The notes: generated by a model not told the origin, from the letters alone. A DNA stretch of 12,425 nt from Flavobacteriaceae bacterium UBA7446 (GCA_002478685.1 DLPY01000060.1:11925-24349), one strand, 5' to 3'. Positions 1 through 7,291 are shown, counted from the first letter of the stretch. Numbers and translations are program-made.

Positions 1-1271
1 CGACCGCACATGGCATAGTTTCCTGCGCCGTATGAATTTCCAATCAATAAACTGATATGCGGAACCGTACTCCCCGAAACGGCGTGAATAAGTTGTGCAC
101 CGCTGTTAATCATGCCCTTTTGCTCGTATTGCTTACCCACCATAAACCCTGTGGTATTGTGCATAAACAGTAAGGGCGTATTTGATTTGTTTGCCAGTTG
201 AATAAACTGGGTTGCTTTTTGAGCAGCTTCTGCAAATATTACCCCATTGTTAGCGATAATTCCCACAGGATACCCATCAATTTTTGCCCAACAGCACACC
301 ATAGTAATGCCGTAGTTGGTTTTAAATTCGGTAAACTCGGAATTGTCTATAATGCGAACAATAACTTCTCTAATATCAATGGCGCGTTTGAGGTTTGCAG
401 GTACGATACCCAAAAGCTCGTCTGCGCTATATCGTGGGGGTACAATAGGTGTAGTAGGAGTTGCTTGCGTTTGTACAGGCTTTAGCGTTTTAACCACATC
501 GCGGGCTACACGAATAGCGTCTTGCTCGTCTTCTGCCAAAAAATCTGCCACACCCGAAATACGACTATGCATGGTAGCACCACCGAGTTCTTCATCATTA
601 GCAATTTCGTTGGTTGCCATTTTTACCAACGGAGGGCCTGCTAAAAATACTTTTGCCGCATTTTTTTGCATAATGGTATAATCCGACATGCCTGGAACAT
701 AGGCACCTCCTGCCGTAGCGTTACCAAATACGACCGAAATGGTGGGAATCCCCAATTTAGAACGTCGTGACATTTCCCGAAACGAGGTACCATAATTATT
801 AAATACACGGTCTTGATCAGGTAGGTTGGCACCACCACTTTCTACTAAATTTATGGTTGGCAATTTATTTTCGAGGGCAATTTCGCCTAATCGCAATACC
901 TTTAGGCTTGTGGCATAATCTACCGCTCCGCCTTTACGAGTGCCCAAATTGGCGTTGATAAGGCATAAGCGTTTGTTAACATAACCAATTCCTGCTACGG
1001 TAGTTCCACCAGGACCAAAACCACCTTGATGCATAAGTCCTGCTAATGGCATAAGCTCCAAAAAATGACTGTCTTTATCTAATAGTAATGAAATGCGCTC
1101 GCGCGCCAAAAACTTACCTCGCTTACGTGCTCGGGCAATAGAGGCATCAGAGCCCTGATTTTGGCTTTTTGCCAAATGTGCCGATAGCTCTTGTACCAAT
1201 TTTTCCATTTCGGCATAGTTCTCTTTATAACTTGCCTTTTTAGTATTTACAGACGATTTGAATGGTCTCAT
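1..1271 (-). CDS. Acyl-CoA carboxylase, carboxyltransferase (beta) subunit, 3' end cut by window edge
   Basis: Transfers CO2 from carboxybiotin to an acyl-CoA in the cytoplasm, working with a biotin carboxylase/biotin carrier subunit that is not in this window. My translation from the ATG at 1271 gives 423 complete codons and is still open at base 1, so roughly the last 115 of the usual ~540 residues are missing. Crotonase-fold landmarks are visible: LVESGGANLPDQD (142-154), FGNATAGGAYVPGMSDY (182-198), AGPPLVKMAT (211-220), the ELGGATMHSRISGVADFLAEDE stretch (228-249), and HNTTGFMVGKQYE (371-383) followed by GNSYGAGNYAMCGR. These match methylcrotonyl-/geranyl-CoA carboxylases (MccB, LiuB, AtuC) better than propionyl- or acetyl-CoA carboxylases; GGATMH and HNTTGFMVG lean towards AtuC. 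The exact substrate cannot be read from the sequence. It diverges from the plus-strand genes starting at 1351. Confidence 0.93.
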   Translation of the reverse strand, partial: MRPFKSSVNTKKASYKENYAEMEKLVQELSAHLAKSQNQGSDASIARARKRGKFLARERISLLLDKDSHFLELMPLAGLMHQGGFGPGGTTVAGIGYVNKRLCLINANLGTRKGGAVDYATSLKVLRLGEIALENKLPTINLVESGGANLPDQDRVFNNYGTSFREMSRRSKLGIPTISVVFGNATAGGAYVPGMSDYTIMQKNAAKVFLAGPPLVKMATNEIANDEELGGATMHSRISGVADFLAEDEQDAIRVARDVVKTLKPVQTQATPTTPIVPPRYSADELLGIVPANLKRAIDIREVIVRIIDNSEFTEFKTNYGITMVCCWAKIDGYPVGIIANNGVIFAEAAQKATQFIQLANKSNTPLLFMHNTTGFMVGKQYEQKGMINSGAQLIHAVSGSTVPHISLLIGNSYGAGNYAMCG

Positions 1272-1350
1272 GTGCTGTATTTGACGTTGTAAAAGTACGA
1301 ACTAGCTTTTATATCTCCCTTTGTAGTTATTATTATAAATTTATTTTCAC
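1272..1350. promoter_or_regulatory. Divergent intergenic region, probable promoters for both sides
   Basis: This 79-base AT-rich gap separates the minus-strand carboxylase from the plus-strand small ORF/hydroxylase pair, so it should hold both promoters. On the plus strand, TTTG at 1320-1323 followed 18 bases later by TATTTTCA (1342-1349) loosely resembles the Bacteroidota TTTG / TAnnTTTG pair. If used, it would favour starting the small ORF at its second ATG (1369). On the minus strand, TACTTTTA (1297 down to 1290) is a partial -7 match 18 bases before the carboxylase ATG, but no TTG lies at the right distance upstream. Both assignments are weak. Confidence 0.35.
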
Positions 1351-1512
1351 ATGCAAACACGCTTATTTATGAATGCAAATCAAATCATTTCAGAACTCAC
1401 AGGCTCCCTCAAACAGCGTATTACAAAGGCTGATTATAATTACTCCGTGCATAAGATTACACTTATGATAACACTCGAAACCTATCAGCGATTACTGAGT
1501 GGCAATTATTAA
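1351..1512 (+). CDS. Small hypothetical protein (53 codons) coupled to the hydroxylase gene
   Basis: I do not recognise this gene. The frame runs from ATG 1351 to TAA 1510-1512 and encodes 53 residues; a second in-frame ATG at 1369 would give 47. The product has no signal peptide or membrane segment. The middle is basic and polar (SLKQRITKADYNYSVHK, about residues 19-35), then comes a short hydrophobic beta-like run (ITLMITLETY, 36-45) ending LLSGNY. It lies between the divergent promoter region and the hydroxylase gene, and its last 14 bases overlap the hydroxylase GTG at 1499, an arrangement typical of translational coupling. It could instead be a leader ORF that only drives ribosome entry into the downstream gene. 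Support comes from position and the start-to-stop overlap, not from homology. Confidence 0.45.
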   Translation: MQTRLFMNANQIISELTGSLKQRITKADYNYSVHKITLMITLETYQRLLSGNY

Positions 1513-2368
1513 AAATCAATATCTTTGGTTAGTGGAAAATCTGATTTTATATTTTGAAACCATTCCTTCGTTGCATCGGAGTATTATATTGGTAAGCGGT
1601 ATTTCCTTTTTTTGGTTGCTTGAGGGCTTATTGCCCTTGCGGAAGTTAAGCTATAAAAAATGGCAACATGCCTTGCCCAATTTCTTTTTTACGCTAACCT
1701 CGATTGTTGTAAATTTTTCATTGGCGTTTTTACTGCTTTTCACTGCCGATTGGGTACACGCAAACCAATTTGGACTGCTATACCAAATCGATATGCCGTT
1801 TTGGTTCTTTGTGGTTTTGGGGCTAATGCTCTTAGATTTTATTGGAGCCTATTTGGCACATTGGACAGAGCATCAAATTAAACCGCTTTGGATGGTTCAT
1901 TTGGTACATCACTCCGATCATCATGTTGATACCACCACCGCAAACCGCCACCACCCGCTAGAGAGTGTGGTACGCTTTATGTTTACGTTGCTTGGGGTTT
2001 TTGTGTTGGGTACACCCATTGGTATTGTGATGTTGTACCAATCGCTTTCTGTGGTATTGAGCCAGTTTAACCACGCCAATATTACACTGCCAAAAAAACT
2101 AGATGTTGTGCTAAGCTATATTATTGTTACCCCCCATATGCACAAAGTGCATCACCATTATGTGTTGCCCTATACCGATAGCAATTACGGCAATATTTTT
2201 GCCCTATGGGACAGACTGTTTGGTACTTATAAAAATTTGGCTGCGGAAAAAATTGTGTATGGCATAGATGTATTTCCCAATGAAGATCAAAACAGTAGGG
2301 TAAGCAGCTTACTCAAACAACCGTTTCAGCCGTATCAAAAACCTACTACTATTCCTAAACCAGAATAA
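1499..2368 (+). CDS. Fatty acid hydroxylase / sterol desaturase family membrane protein
   Basis: A 289-residue integral membrane di-iron oxygenase, expected to hydroxylate or desaturate a lipid chain in the inner membrane. The histidine clusters of the family are all present: HWTEH (121-125), HLVHHSDHH (134-142), RHHP (150-153), NHAN (191-194) and HMHKVHHHY (213-221). Hydrophobic segments near 28-47, 62-85, 100-120 and 158-188 fit the usual four-helix topology with the iron site on the cytoplasmic face. The TDSNYG...LWDRLFGTY ending (227-244) is typical of bacterial members. The start is set by a TGA at 1496-1498 directly before GTG 1499; the next in-frame possibility is GTG at codon 12, and no early ATG exists. 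It overlaps the 53-codon ORF by 14 bases. The substrate is unknown: the family includes sterol, carotenoid, sphingolipid and alkylglycerol enzymes. Confidence 0.92.
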   Translation: MAIIKNQYLWLVENLILYFETIPSLHRSIILVSGISFFWLLEGLLPLRKLSYKKWQHALPNFFFTLTSIVVNFSLAFLLLFTADWVHANQFGLLYQIDMPFWFFVVLGLMLLDFIGAYLAHWTEHQIKPLWMVHLVHHSDHHVDTTTANRHHPLESVVRFMFTLLGVFVLGTPIGIVMLYQSLSVVLSQFNHANITLPKKLDVVLSYIIVTPHMHKVHHHYVLPYTDSNYGNIFALWDRLFGTYKNLAAEKIVYGIDVFPNEDQNSRVSSLLKQPFQPYQKPTTIPKPE

Positions 2369-2442
2369 ATGAAAGGGTGCGAGATACAGCCTAGTCTAGT
2401 TCCTTGCTGATTTTACCACGTAGGCGCGCCAGAGGATAACCC
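2369..2442. other. Convergent intergenic spacer without a clear terminator
   Basis: This 74-base gap lies between the ends of the hydroxylase (plus) and glycosyltransferase (minus) genes, where a bidirectional terminator would be expected. I find no strong stem-loop followed by a T run on either strand. The only inverted matches are a widely spaced AAGGGT/ACCCTT pair and an isolated GGCGCGCC palindrome, neither of which looks like a terminator. The 43-base gap at 7275-7317 likewise shows no hairpin. Confidence 0.5.
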
Positions 2443-3393
2443 TTAAAATCTCAATAGTACACTTCGTAACCGTAACGGGTTAATGGGGTATTTTCGAGTG
2501 TTAAATATACTTCCAAATTTTCCAACGAAAGCTCTATGGGCATGCATAATGGCATGGGCATGGTTAAATTTTAGTTGCGCCATAAAATAAAGGATCAATG
2601 TGGTGTCTAACGCAGCACGAGCAATATACAACCAAAGCAGTGGTAGCAAAGCTACATTTTTGGTATAGGTAAGTAAGGAGTTACGGATATTAAAATACAG
2701 TTTTCGTGGGTTTTCTGCAGCTAAAGAGGCGGCACCCAAATGCAGTACTTCACTGTTGCCTACCACCCAAACTTGATGTCCAGCACCTTTAGCACGTAAG
2801 CACAAATCAATTTCTTCAAAATGCATAAAAAAAGAAGCATCAAAACCACCTAGTACAGTATAAATAGATTTTCGCACAAACAAACAGGCACCACTCGCCC
2901 AACTTACTTGCACCGTATCGTTGTATTGTCCATTGTCCCGCTCGCAAGTTTTTCCTATTCTACCACGGCAATAGGGAAGACCCATAATGTCCAAATAGCC
3001 GCCAGCGGCACCGGCGTATTCAAAATAATCAGGGTTGTTTAGGTCTTTTATTTTGGGTTGTGCAATAGCCACTTCTGGTTGTGCGTCAAATAGCGCCACC
3101 ATTGGCTCGATCCATTGGGGTGTTGCTTGAACATCGGAGTTAAGCAAGCAAATAAGGTCTTCATGTATTTGAGCAATTCCACGATTATAGCCTTCTGCAT
3201 AACCAAAATTCTGATTTAGCGCAATGCAGCTAACAGATGGAAAATTTGCTGCTAAAACGGCTTTAGAAGTATCTGTTGAGCCATTATCAATAACATAAAT
3301 GTTTGCAGTACCTGAATGTGCCAAAACAGATGGTAGAAATCGCTTGAGCAAATCGACACCGTTATAATTCAATATGGCGATGGCAAGGCTCAT
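2443..3393 (-). CDS. Family 2 glycosyltransferase, WbbL-like
   Basis: A 316-residue GT-A fold inverting glycosyltransferase, likely adding a sugar from an NDP-sugar to a lipid-linked or surface glycan at the cytoplasmic face of the inner membrane. The N-terminus SLAIAILNYNGVDLL, then VIDNGSTDTS (34-43) and NFGYAEGYNRGI (62-73), form the nucleotide-sugar site. LLNSDVQ (83-89) holds the DxD-equivalent metal motif as NSD. WASGACLFVRKS (165-176) and GGFDASFFMHFEEIDLCLR (182-200) carry the acceptor-side acidic residues typical of WbbL-type rhamnosyltransferases. A hydrophobic run near 247-271 may anchor the C-terminus. Its ATG (3393) overlaps the TGA of the upstream HsdR-N-like gene as ATGA, so the two are probably translated together. 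It converges with the hydroxylase gene. Sugar and acceptor cannot be told from sequence. Confidence 0.92.
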   Translation of the reverse strand: MSLAIAILNYNGVDLLKRFLPSVLAHSGTANIYVIDNGSTDTSKAVLAANFPSVSCIALNQNFGYAEGYNRGIAQIHEDLICLLNSDVQATPQWIEPMVALFDAQPEVAIAQPKIKDLNNPDYFEYAGAAGGYLDIMGLPYCRGRIGKTCERDNGQYNDTVQVSWASGACLFVRKSIYTVLGGFDASFFMHFEEIDLCLRAKGAGHQVWVVGNSEVLHLGAASLAAENPRKLYFNIRNSLLTYTKNVALLPLLWLYIARAALDTTLILYFMAQLKFNHAHAIMHAHRAFVGKFGSIFNTRKYPINPLRLRSVLLRF

Positions 3394-3839
3394 AGTTGCA
3401 TTTGTTTAAGCGGAAATTCAGGGAGAAAATGATACGACTTATCATCGTTATCTATATCACAATAAATATGTTGCAATCCATTGGTAAGCATCAAAAAAGT
3501 AGCATTTAGTGCCAATTGGTAACGAGCAATTTGATCAAAAGTATCTTGTGTAATGGCAATTTCGGGAGCTTTACATTCAACCAATAGTGAAATGGAGGCA
3601 TTTTTGCCTGCAACCACTACATCAAAGCGTTTTTGTTGCCCCATAACGTCAAATTGTTTTTCTACACTTAGGCGTGTTTTGCTAATACCTTTTTGTAATA
3701 AGTCTTGCACCACGTGTTGACGAACCCATTCTTCGGGAGTAAGTAACACAAACTTTTTTCGGATAGGGTCAAAAATAGTGCGTTTGTTTTTCCTAATTTT
3801 GGTTTCAAAGCTAAAAAGTGGAAATGCCAATTGTTGCAT
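3390..3839 (-). CDS. Stand-alone HsdR N-terminal domain-like protein (PD-(D/E)xK fold)
   Basis: A 149-residue soluble protein resembling the type I restriction enzyme R-subunit N-terminal domain (HSDR_N_2 type). After a basic N-terminus with IFDPIRKKFVLLTPEEWVRQ (22-41), a helix typical of the family is followed by LSVEKQF (57-63), RFDVVV (71-76) and LLVECKAP (85-92). D73 and E88-x-K90 fit the D...ExK nuclease motif, and Q103 with RYQ (106-108) fits the following helix. The helicase and methylase parts of a restriction enzyme are absent, and no hsdM or hsdS lies nearby, so this is not a restriction system here. From memory, such single-domain proteins commonly sit next to holA in Bacteroidota, suggesting a housekeeping role that I cannot name. 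It diverges from holA and overlaps the glycosyltransferase by 4 bases. Confidence 0.85.
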   Translation of the reverse strand: MQQLAFPLFSFETKIRKNKRTIFDPIRKKFVLLTPEEWVRQHVVQDLLQKGISKTRLSVEKQFDVMGQQKRFDVVVAGKNASISLLVECKAPEIAITQDTFDQIARYQLALNATFLMLTNGLQHIYCDIDNDDKSYHFLPEFPLKQMQL

Positions 3840-3867
3840 AACTACAAAAGTGCTAAATTATTTTTCA
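3831..3867 (+). promoter_or_regulatory. Candidate holA promoter between divergent genes
   Basis: TTG at 3831-3833 (repeated at 3834-3836) lies 20 bases before TAAATTAT (3854-3861). Spacing and composition resemble the Bacteroidota -33 TTG / -7 TAnnTTTG promoter, although the last two bases of the -7 box deviate. A start site about 7 bases downstream would fall at the proposed TTG start codon of holA (3868), giving an almost leaderless message. The -33 part lies inside the first codons of the opposite HsdR-N-like gene. Confidence 0.3.
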
Positions 3868-4869
3868 TTGGACGCATACGCACCGGTAAAGAGTGACATT
3901 TCGCAGCGAAATTTCTCCCCCATTTATTTTTTAATGGGAGATGAGCCTTTTTTTATTGATGATATCAGCAAGTTGCTTATTGAAGCCGTAATACCAGAAG
4001 AACAACGCGATTTTAATCAAACCATACTCTATGGGAAAGATACGTCTGTAGATGAAATTGTTTCTGTATGTAAGCGATTTCCTATGATGGCAGACCATCA
4101 GTTGGTAGTGGTACGTGAAGCCCACGAATTAAGTCGTTCCATTGAGCAACTCACTGCTTATGCCGAGCAGCCACAACCCACAACAATCTTGGTGATGTGC
4201 TATAAAAATAAAAAGCTAGACAAGCGAAAAAAGCTGTCGAAAGCTATTCAAAAGAATGGCACCATAGTCGAAACGAAAAAGCTATACGACAACAAATTGC
4301 CCTCTTGGATAGAGCAAAGTGTTAGCGCCATGAAGCGAAATATTGACTTTAAAGCGGCGGCGATATTAGCAGAAAACGTTGGTGCCGATTTGGGTGCACT
4401 TAGCAATCAGTTAGAAAAACTATGTCTAATTGTTTCTGAAGACGGGACCATTTCCACAGAACATATCGAGCAGCATGTGGGTATCAGTAAGGAGTACAAT
4501 AATTTCGAATTACGCAATGCTCTGGGCTCGGGTAATGTAGCGCAGGCATATAAGATTGCGCATTACTTTGGACTACATCCAAAGCAACACCCGCTTTTGG
4601 GAACCATTAACAGTCTACACAAGTTTTTCATTCAATTGCTCATGTATCATGGGTTGCCTTCAAAAAATCCAGATGCGGCAGCAAAAGCACTCGGCGTTCA
4701 TCCTTTCTTTATAAAAGAAATTGAGCAGGCGGCACGGCGTTATCCTTTAAAATCTATCGTTCCGATTTTACGAACAATTAAAACAGCGGACTTGGCAGCA
4801 AAAGGGGTTGATGCTGTTCCTGTTTCTGAGGGCGAAGTATTACAGCAATTGCTTAATAAGGTGGCTTAA
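3868..4869 (+). CDS. holA: DNA polymerase III subunit delta
   Basis: The delta subunit of the clamp loader, which opens the beta sliding clamp for replication. The N-terminal FSPIYFLMGDEPFFIDDIS matches bacterial delta proteins, with GDEP in place of a working Walker A. QTILYGKD, RFPMMADHQLVVVREA, the basic CYKNKKLDKRKKLSKA stretch, and the central ENVGADLGALSNQLEKLCL helix follow in the usual order. I choose TTG 3868, giving 333 residues (E. coli has 343), because it places about 15 residues before FSPIYFL as in relatives. GTG 3850 is the alternative. An in-frame ATG at 3778 would add 30 residues unlike delta proteins and run 62 bases into the divergent gene, so I reject it. The gene ends in TAA 4867-4869, interlocked with the stop of the convergent E1 gene. 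Confidence 0.9.
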   Translation: MDAYAPVKSDISQRNFSPIYFLMGDEPFFIDDISKLLIEAVIPEEQRDFNQTILYGKDTSVDEIVSVCKRFPMMADHQLVVVREAHELSRSIEQLTAYAEQPQPTTILVMCYKNKKLDKRKKLSKAIQKNGTIVETKKLYDNKLPSWIEQSVSAMKRNIDFKAAAILAENVGADLGALSNQLEKLCLIVSEDGTISTEHIEQHVGISKEYNNFELRNALGSGNVAQAYKIAHYFGLHPKQHPLLGTINSLHKFFIQLLMYHGLPSKNPDAAAKALGVHPFFIKEIEQAARRYPLKSIVPILRTIKTADLAAKGVDAVPVSEGEVLQQLLNKVA

Positions 4870-7274
4870 ATCGCAGGAAATCGATTTGGTTTTGACTCGT
4901 GCATTATCGCATATACTTTTTCTACTATATCTTCAAGAGAGGGTTTTGAAAAATAATCTCCATCTGTACCATAAGCAGGACGATGCGCTTTTGCGGTTAG
5001 TAGTGTCGGTTGGCTATCCAAATGCTGGTAAATATTTTGTTTTTCCAACAATTGGCTTAGAATGTAGGCACTTCCACCGCCTGGAACATCCTCGTCAACA
5101 ATAAGCAAGCGGTTGGTTTTTTGTACACTTGCTCCAACAACAGTCGTGGTGTCAAATGGAATAAGAGACTGTAAATCAATTACTTCTACCTGAATGTTCA
5201 TTTCAGCTAATTTTTCTGCTGCTGCCTGTACCAACCTCAAGGTTGATCCGTAGGAAACTACCGTAATATCTGATCCTGTAGTTAGTTGTTCAGCAATGCC
5301 AATAGGAACAGTGAAATCACCTAAATTTTCAGGTTGTTTTTCTTTAAGTCGATAGCTGTTTAGTGGTTCAATGACCAATGCAGGATCATAACCTTGTAGA
5401 AGCGTATTGTACATGCCAGCCGCTTGCGTTAGGTTTCGAGGTACCAAAATAAACATTCCGCGCAGCAAAGAGACCAAACCTCCCATCGGGGACCCTGAAT
5501 GCCAAATTCCTTCTAGTCGATGTCCTCGCGTCCTAATAATAAGGGGTGAGCTTTGTTTTCCTCTAGTGCGATAATGAAGGGTTGCTAAATCATCTGACAT
5601 GATTTGCAGGGCATATAACACGTAATCCAAGTACTGAATTTCTGCTACAGGACGTAATCCTCTAAATGCCATACCAATTCCTTCCCCGATAATAGTTGCC
5701 TCACGTATACCACGATCTGCTACGCGTTCTTCCCCATAGATCGCTTGAAGTCCCTCTAACCCTTGGTTTACATCGCCAATTTTTCCGGTGTCTTCCCCAA
5801 AAACAAGCATTTTAGGATATTTTTTTAGGAGTGCATTAAAATTATCTCGTAACACCACACGCCCATATACTAGGTTGGCTTCATCAGCGTATTTTGCAGG
5901 ATTAGTAGATATATTCAACGAGGAGTTTTTGTATTCATTATAGAGCTTATCGCTGTATATTTTTTGGGTTTCTTGTTGTTTGGTTTCCCACCACTTTGCC
6001 AATGCATTTCTGCTTTGAGTGTTTTTACCAATGGAAAGTAACAAGCCTTCTCGAACAAGAGTGTAGGTTGTTTTTCTGTAAACAGCATTTTTTTTAGCAA
6101 GCGAAGATGCTAACGAGGACATACCTTTTATTTCGGGCAGCTCTTGTGCCATTTTTTGGATTAAAACTTGCGCTTCACGTTGCTCTTCTTTTATGGGTGC
6201 CAAATAGCCTTCCCAAGCTGTTTTTTTAGCAACTATTGCCTTTTGAACAGCTTTTTCTTCTAGGGCTAACACCTCCGTTTCTGTAGCAATATTCTGTTCA
6301 ATAATCCATTTTCTAAATTTTTTATTACAATCAAATTCCTTTTCCCACTCCAATCGCTCATCTGACTTATATCTTTCGTGTGAACCCGAAGTAGAGTGAC
6401 CCAAAGGCTGTGTGAGTTCTGTGACGTGGATTAACACTGGTATATGGGCAGTTCGTGCCAAATCACTTGCACGAGTATAGGCACCTACTAAGGCAGCATA
6501 ATTCCACCCTACAACCTCAATGATTTCAATACCTTTAGCATTGTTATCACGTTGCATACCCGACATAGCTTTTGAAATGCTTTCTTTAACCGTTTGGTGT
6601 GAATTATCAACAGAAATACCGTAACCATCATCCCAAACGCTAATCACTAGTGGCACCTGTAATAAACCTGCGGCATTTAAGGTTTCAAAAAACAACCCTT
6701 CACTGGTACTTGCGTTTCCAATAGTACCCCATGCTACCTCGTTTCCTTCGTTAGAAAGATTTTTATCTTTCATTGACGCCACCTTTCTAAAAAGCTTAGA
6801 GGCATGCGCCAACCCTAGCAATCGGGGCATTTGCGCAGCCGTACAGGACACGTCAGAAAAGGCATTTTTTGTTTCAACAAGCGGTAGTAAATTTCCGTTG
6901 GAGTCAAGCGTATCTGTGTTGAAATGACCAACCATTTGTCTCCCCGAAGACATGGGTTCGGCTACGGGGTCGGCATGACCATAAACGCTTGCAAAAATAT
7001 GTTTTGGCTTTAGTGCACCAATCGCCATCATAAAGGTTTGGTCGCGGTAATATCCAGAGCGGAAATCTCCATTCTGAAAAACTTTTGCCATGGCAATTTG
7101 AGCTAATTCTTTGCCATCGCCAAAAATTCCAAATTTTCCTTTTCCAGAAAGCACTTCTTTTCTGCCCAAGATGCTCACCTGTCTGCTGAGTGACGCAATG
7201 TAGTAGTCGTTGAGTACGTCCGATTTAAAATCGTTGAAGGTGCCTTTGGAGGAAGCAAGATTAACAGTTTTCAT
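4866..7274 (-). CDS. Fused alpha/beta E1 component of a 2-oxoacid dehydrogenase
   Basis: An 802-residue thiamine diphosphate enzyme that decarboxylates a 2-oxoacid and passes the acyl group to a lipoyl E2 (not in this window). E1-alpha covers about residues 30-330: SGYYRDQTFM (73-82), GNASTSEGLFFETLNAAG (186-203) and VWDDGYGIS (213-221) form the cofactor motif. A helical linker leads to E1-beta from about 470: GEDTGKIGDVNQGL, RVADRGIREATIIGEGIG, PVAEIQYLDY, TRGHRLEGIWHSGSP and a C-terminal domain with VVSYGS and VDEDVPGGG. Single-chain alpha-beta fusions of this kind are, from memory, typical of Bacteroidota; branched-chain 2-oxoacids or pyruvate are both possible. At the two metal positions, Asp and Asn appear exchanged compared with classical GDG...NN. 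I start at ATG 7274; TTG 7286 four codons upstream lies inside the probable -7 box. Confidence 0.92.
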   Translation of the reverse strand: MKTVNLASSKGTFNDFKSDVLNDYYIASLSRQVSILGRKEVLSGKGKFGIFGDGKELAQIAMAKVFQNGDFRSGYYRDQTFMMAIGALKPKHIFASVYGHADPVAEPMSSGRQMVGHFNTDTLDSNGNLLPLVETKNAFSDVSCTAAQMPRLLGLAHASKLFRKVASMKDKNLSNEGNEVAWGTIGNASTSEGLFFETLNAAGLLQVPLVISVWDDGYGISVDNSHQTVKESISKAMSGMQRDNNAKGIEIIEVVGWNYAALVGAYTRASDLARTAHIPVLIHVTELTQPLGHSTSGSHERYKSDERLEWEKEFDCNKKFRKWIIEQNIATETEVLALEEKAVQKAIVAKKTAWEGYLAPIKEEQREAQVLIQKMAQELPEIKGMSSLASSLAKKNAVYRKTTYTLVREGLLLSIGKNTQSRNALAKWWETKQQETQKIYSDKLYNEYKNSSLNISTNPAKYADEANLVYGRVVLRDNFNALLKKYPKMLVFGEDTGKIGDVNQGLEGLQAIYGEERVADRGIREATIIGEGIGMAFRGLRPVAEIQYLDYVLYALQIMSDDLATLHYRTRGKQSSPLIIRTRGHRLEGIWHSGSPMGGLVSLLRGMFILVPRNLTQAAGMYNTLLQGYDPALVIEPLNSYRLKEKQPENLGDFTVPIGIAEQLTTGSDITVVSYGSTLRLVQAAAEKLAEMNIQVEVIDLQSLIPFDTTTVVGASVQKTNRLLIVDEDVPGGGSAYILSQLLEKQNIYQHLDSQPTLLTAKAHRPAYGTDGDYFSKPSLEDIVEKVYAIMHESKPNRFPAI

Positions 7275-7283
7275 AAAGTTCTG

Positions 7284-7291
7284 CAAATTTA
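7284..7291 (-). promoter_or_regulatory. Candidate -7 promoter box of the E1 gene
   Basis: Read on the minus strand the bases are TAAATTTG, an exact match to the Bacteroidota -7 consensus TAnnTTTG, ending 9 bases before the E1 ATG at 7274. It lies in the 43-base gap after the M1-like gene, so the E1 gene may be transcribed separately from the genes upstream. The expected TTG about 20 bases further up is not clearly present (only TTAA), and the implied leader is very short, so this stays tentative. It also argues against the TTG codon at 7286 as the start. Confidence 0.4.

Noticed and set aside
198..681. Overlapping plus-strand frames of 95 and 121 codons
   Set aside because: They lie antisense to the carboxylase, whose minus-strand frame is open throughout and full of family motifs; their translations resemble nothing.
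2425..2432. GGCGCGCC palindrome between convergent genes as an operator or attachment site
   Set aside because: A single 8-base palindrome with no repeat partner, no nearby integrase and no T run is not evidence for a site.
3390..3839. Part of a type I restriction-modification system
   Set aside because: Only the N-terminal domain type is present, with a clean start and stop. No helicase, methylase or specificity subunit is nearby, and the flanking genes are housekeeping genes.
4808..5104. 98-codon plus-strand frame after holA
   Set aside because: It begins inside holA in another frame and then runs antisense to the well-supported end of the E1 gene.
7275..7286. TTG at 7286 as the start of the E1 gene
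   Set aside because: It lies within the TAAATTTG box, and an ATG four codons later gives a normal N-terminus.
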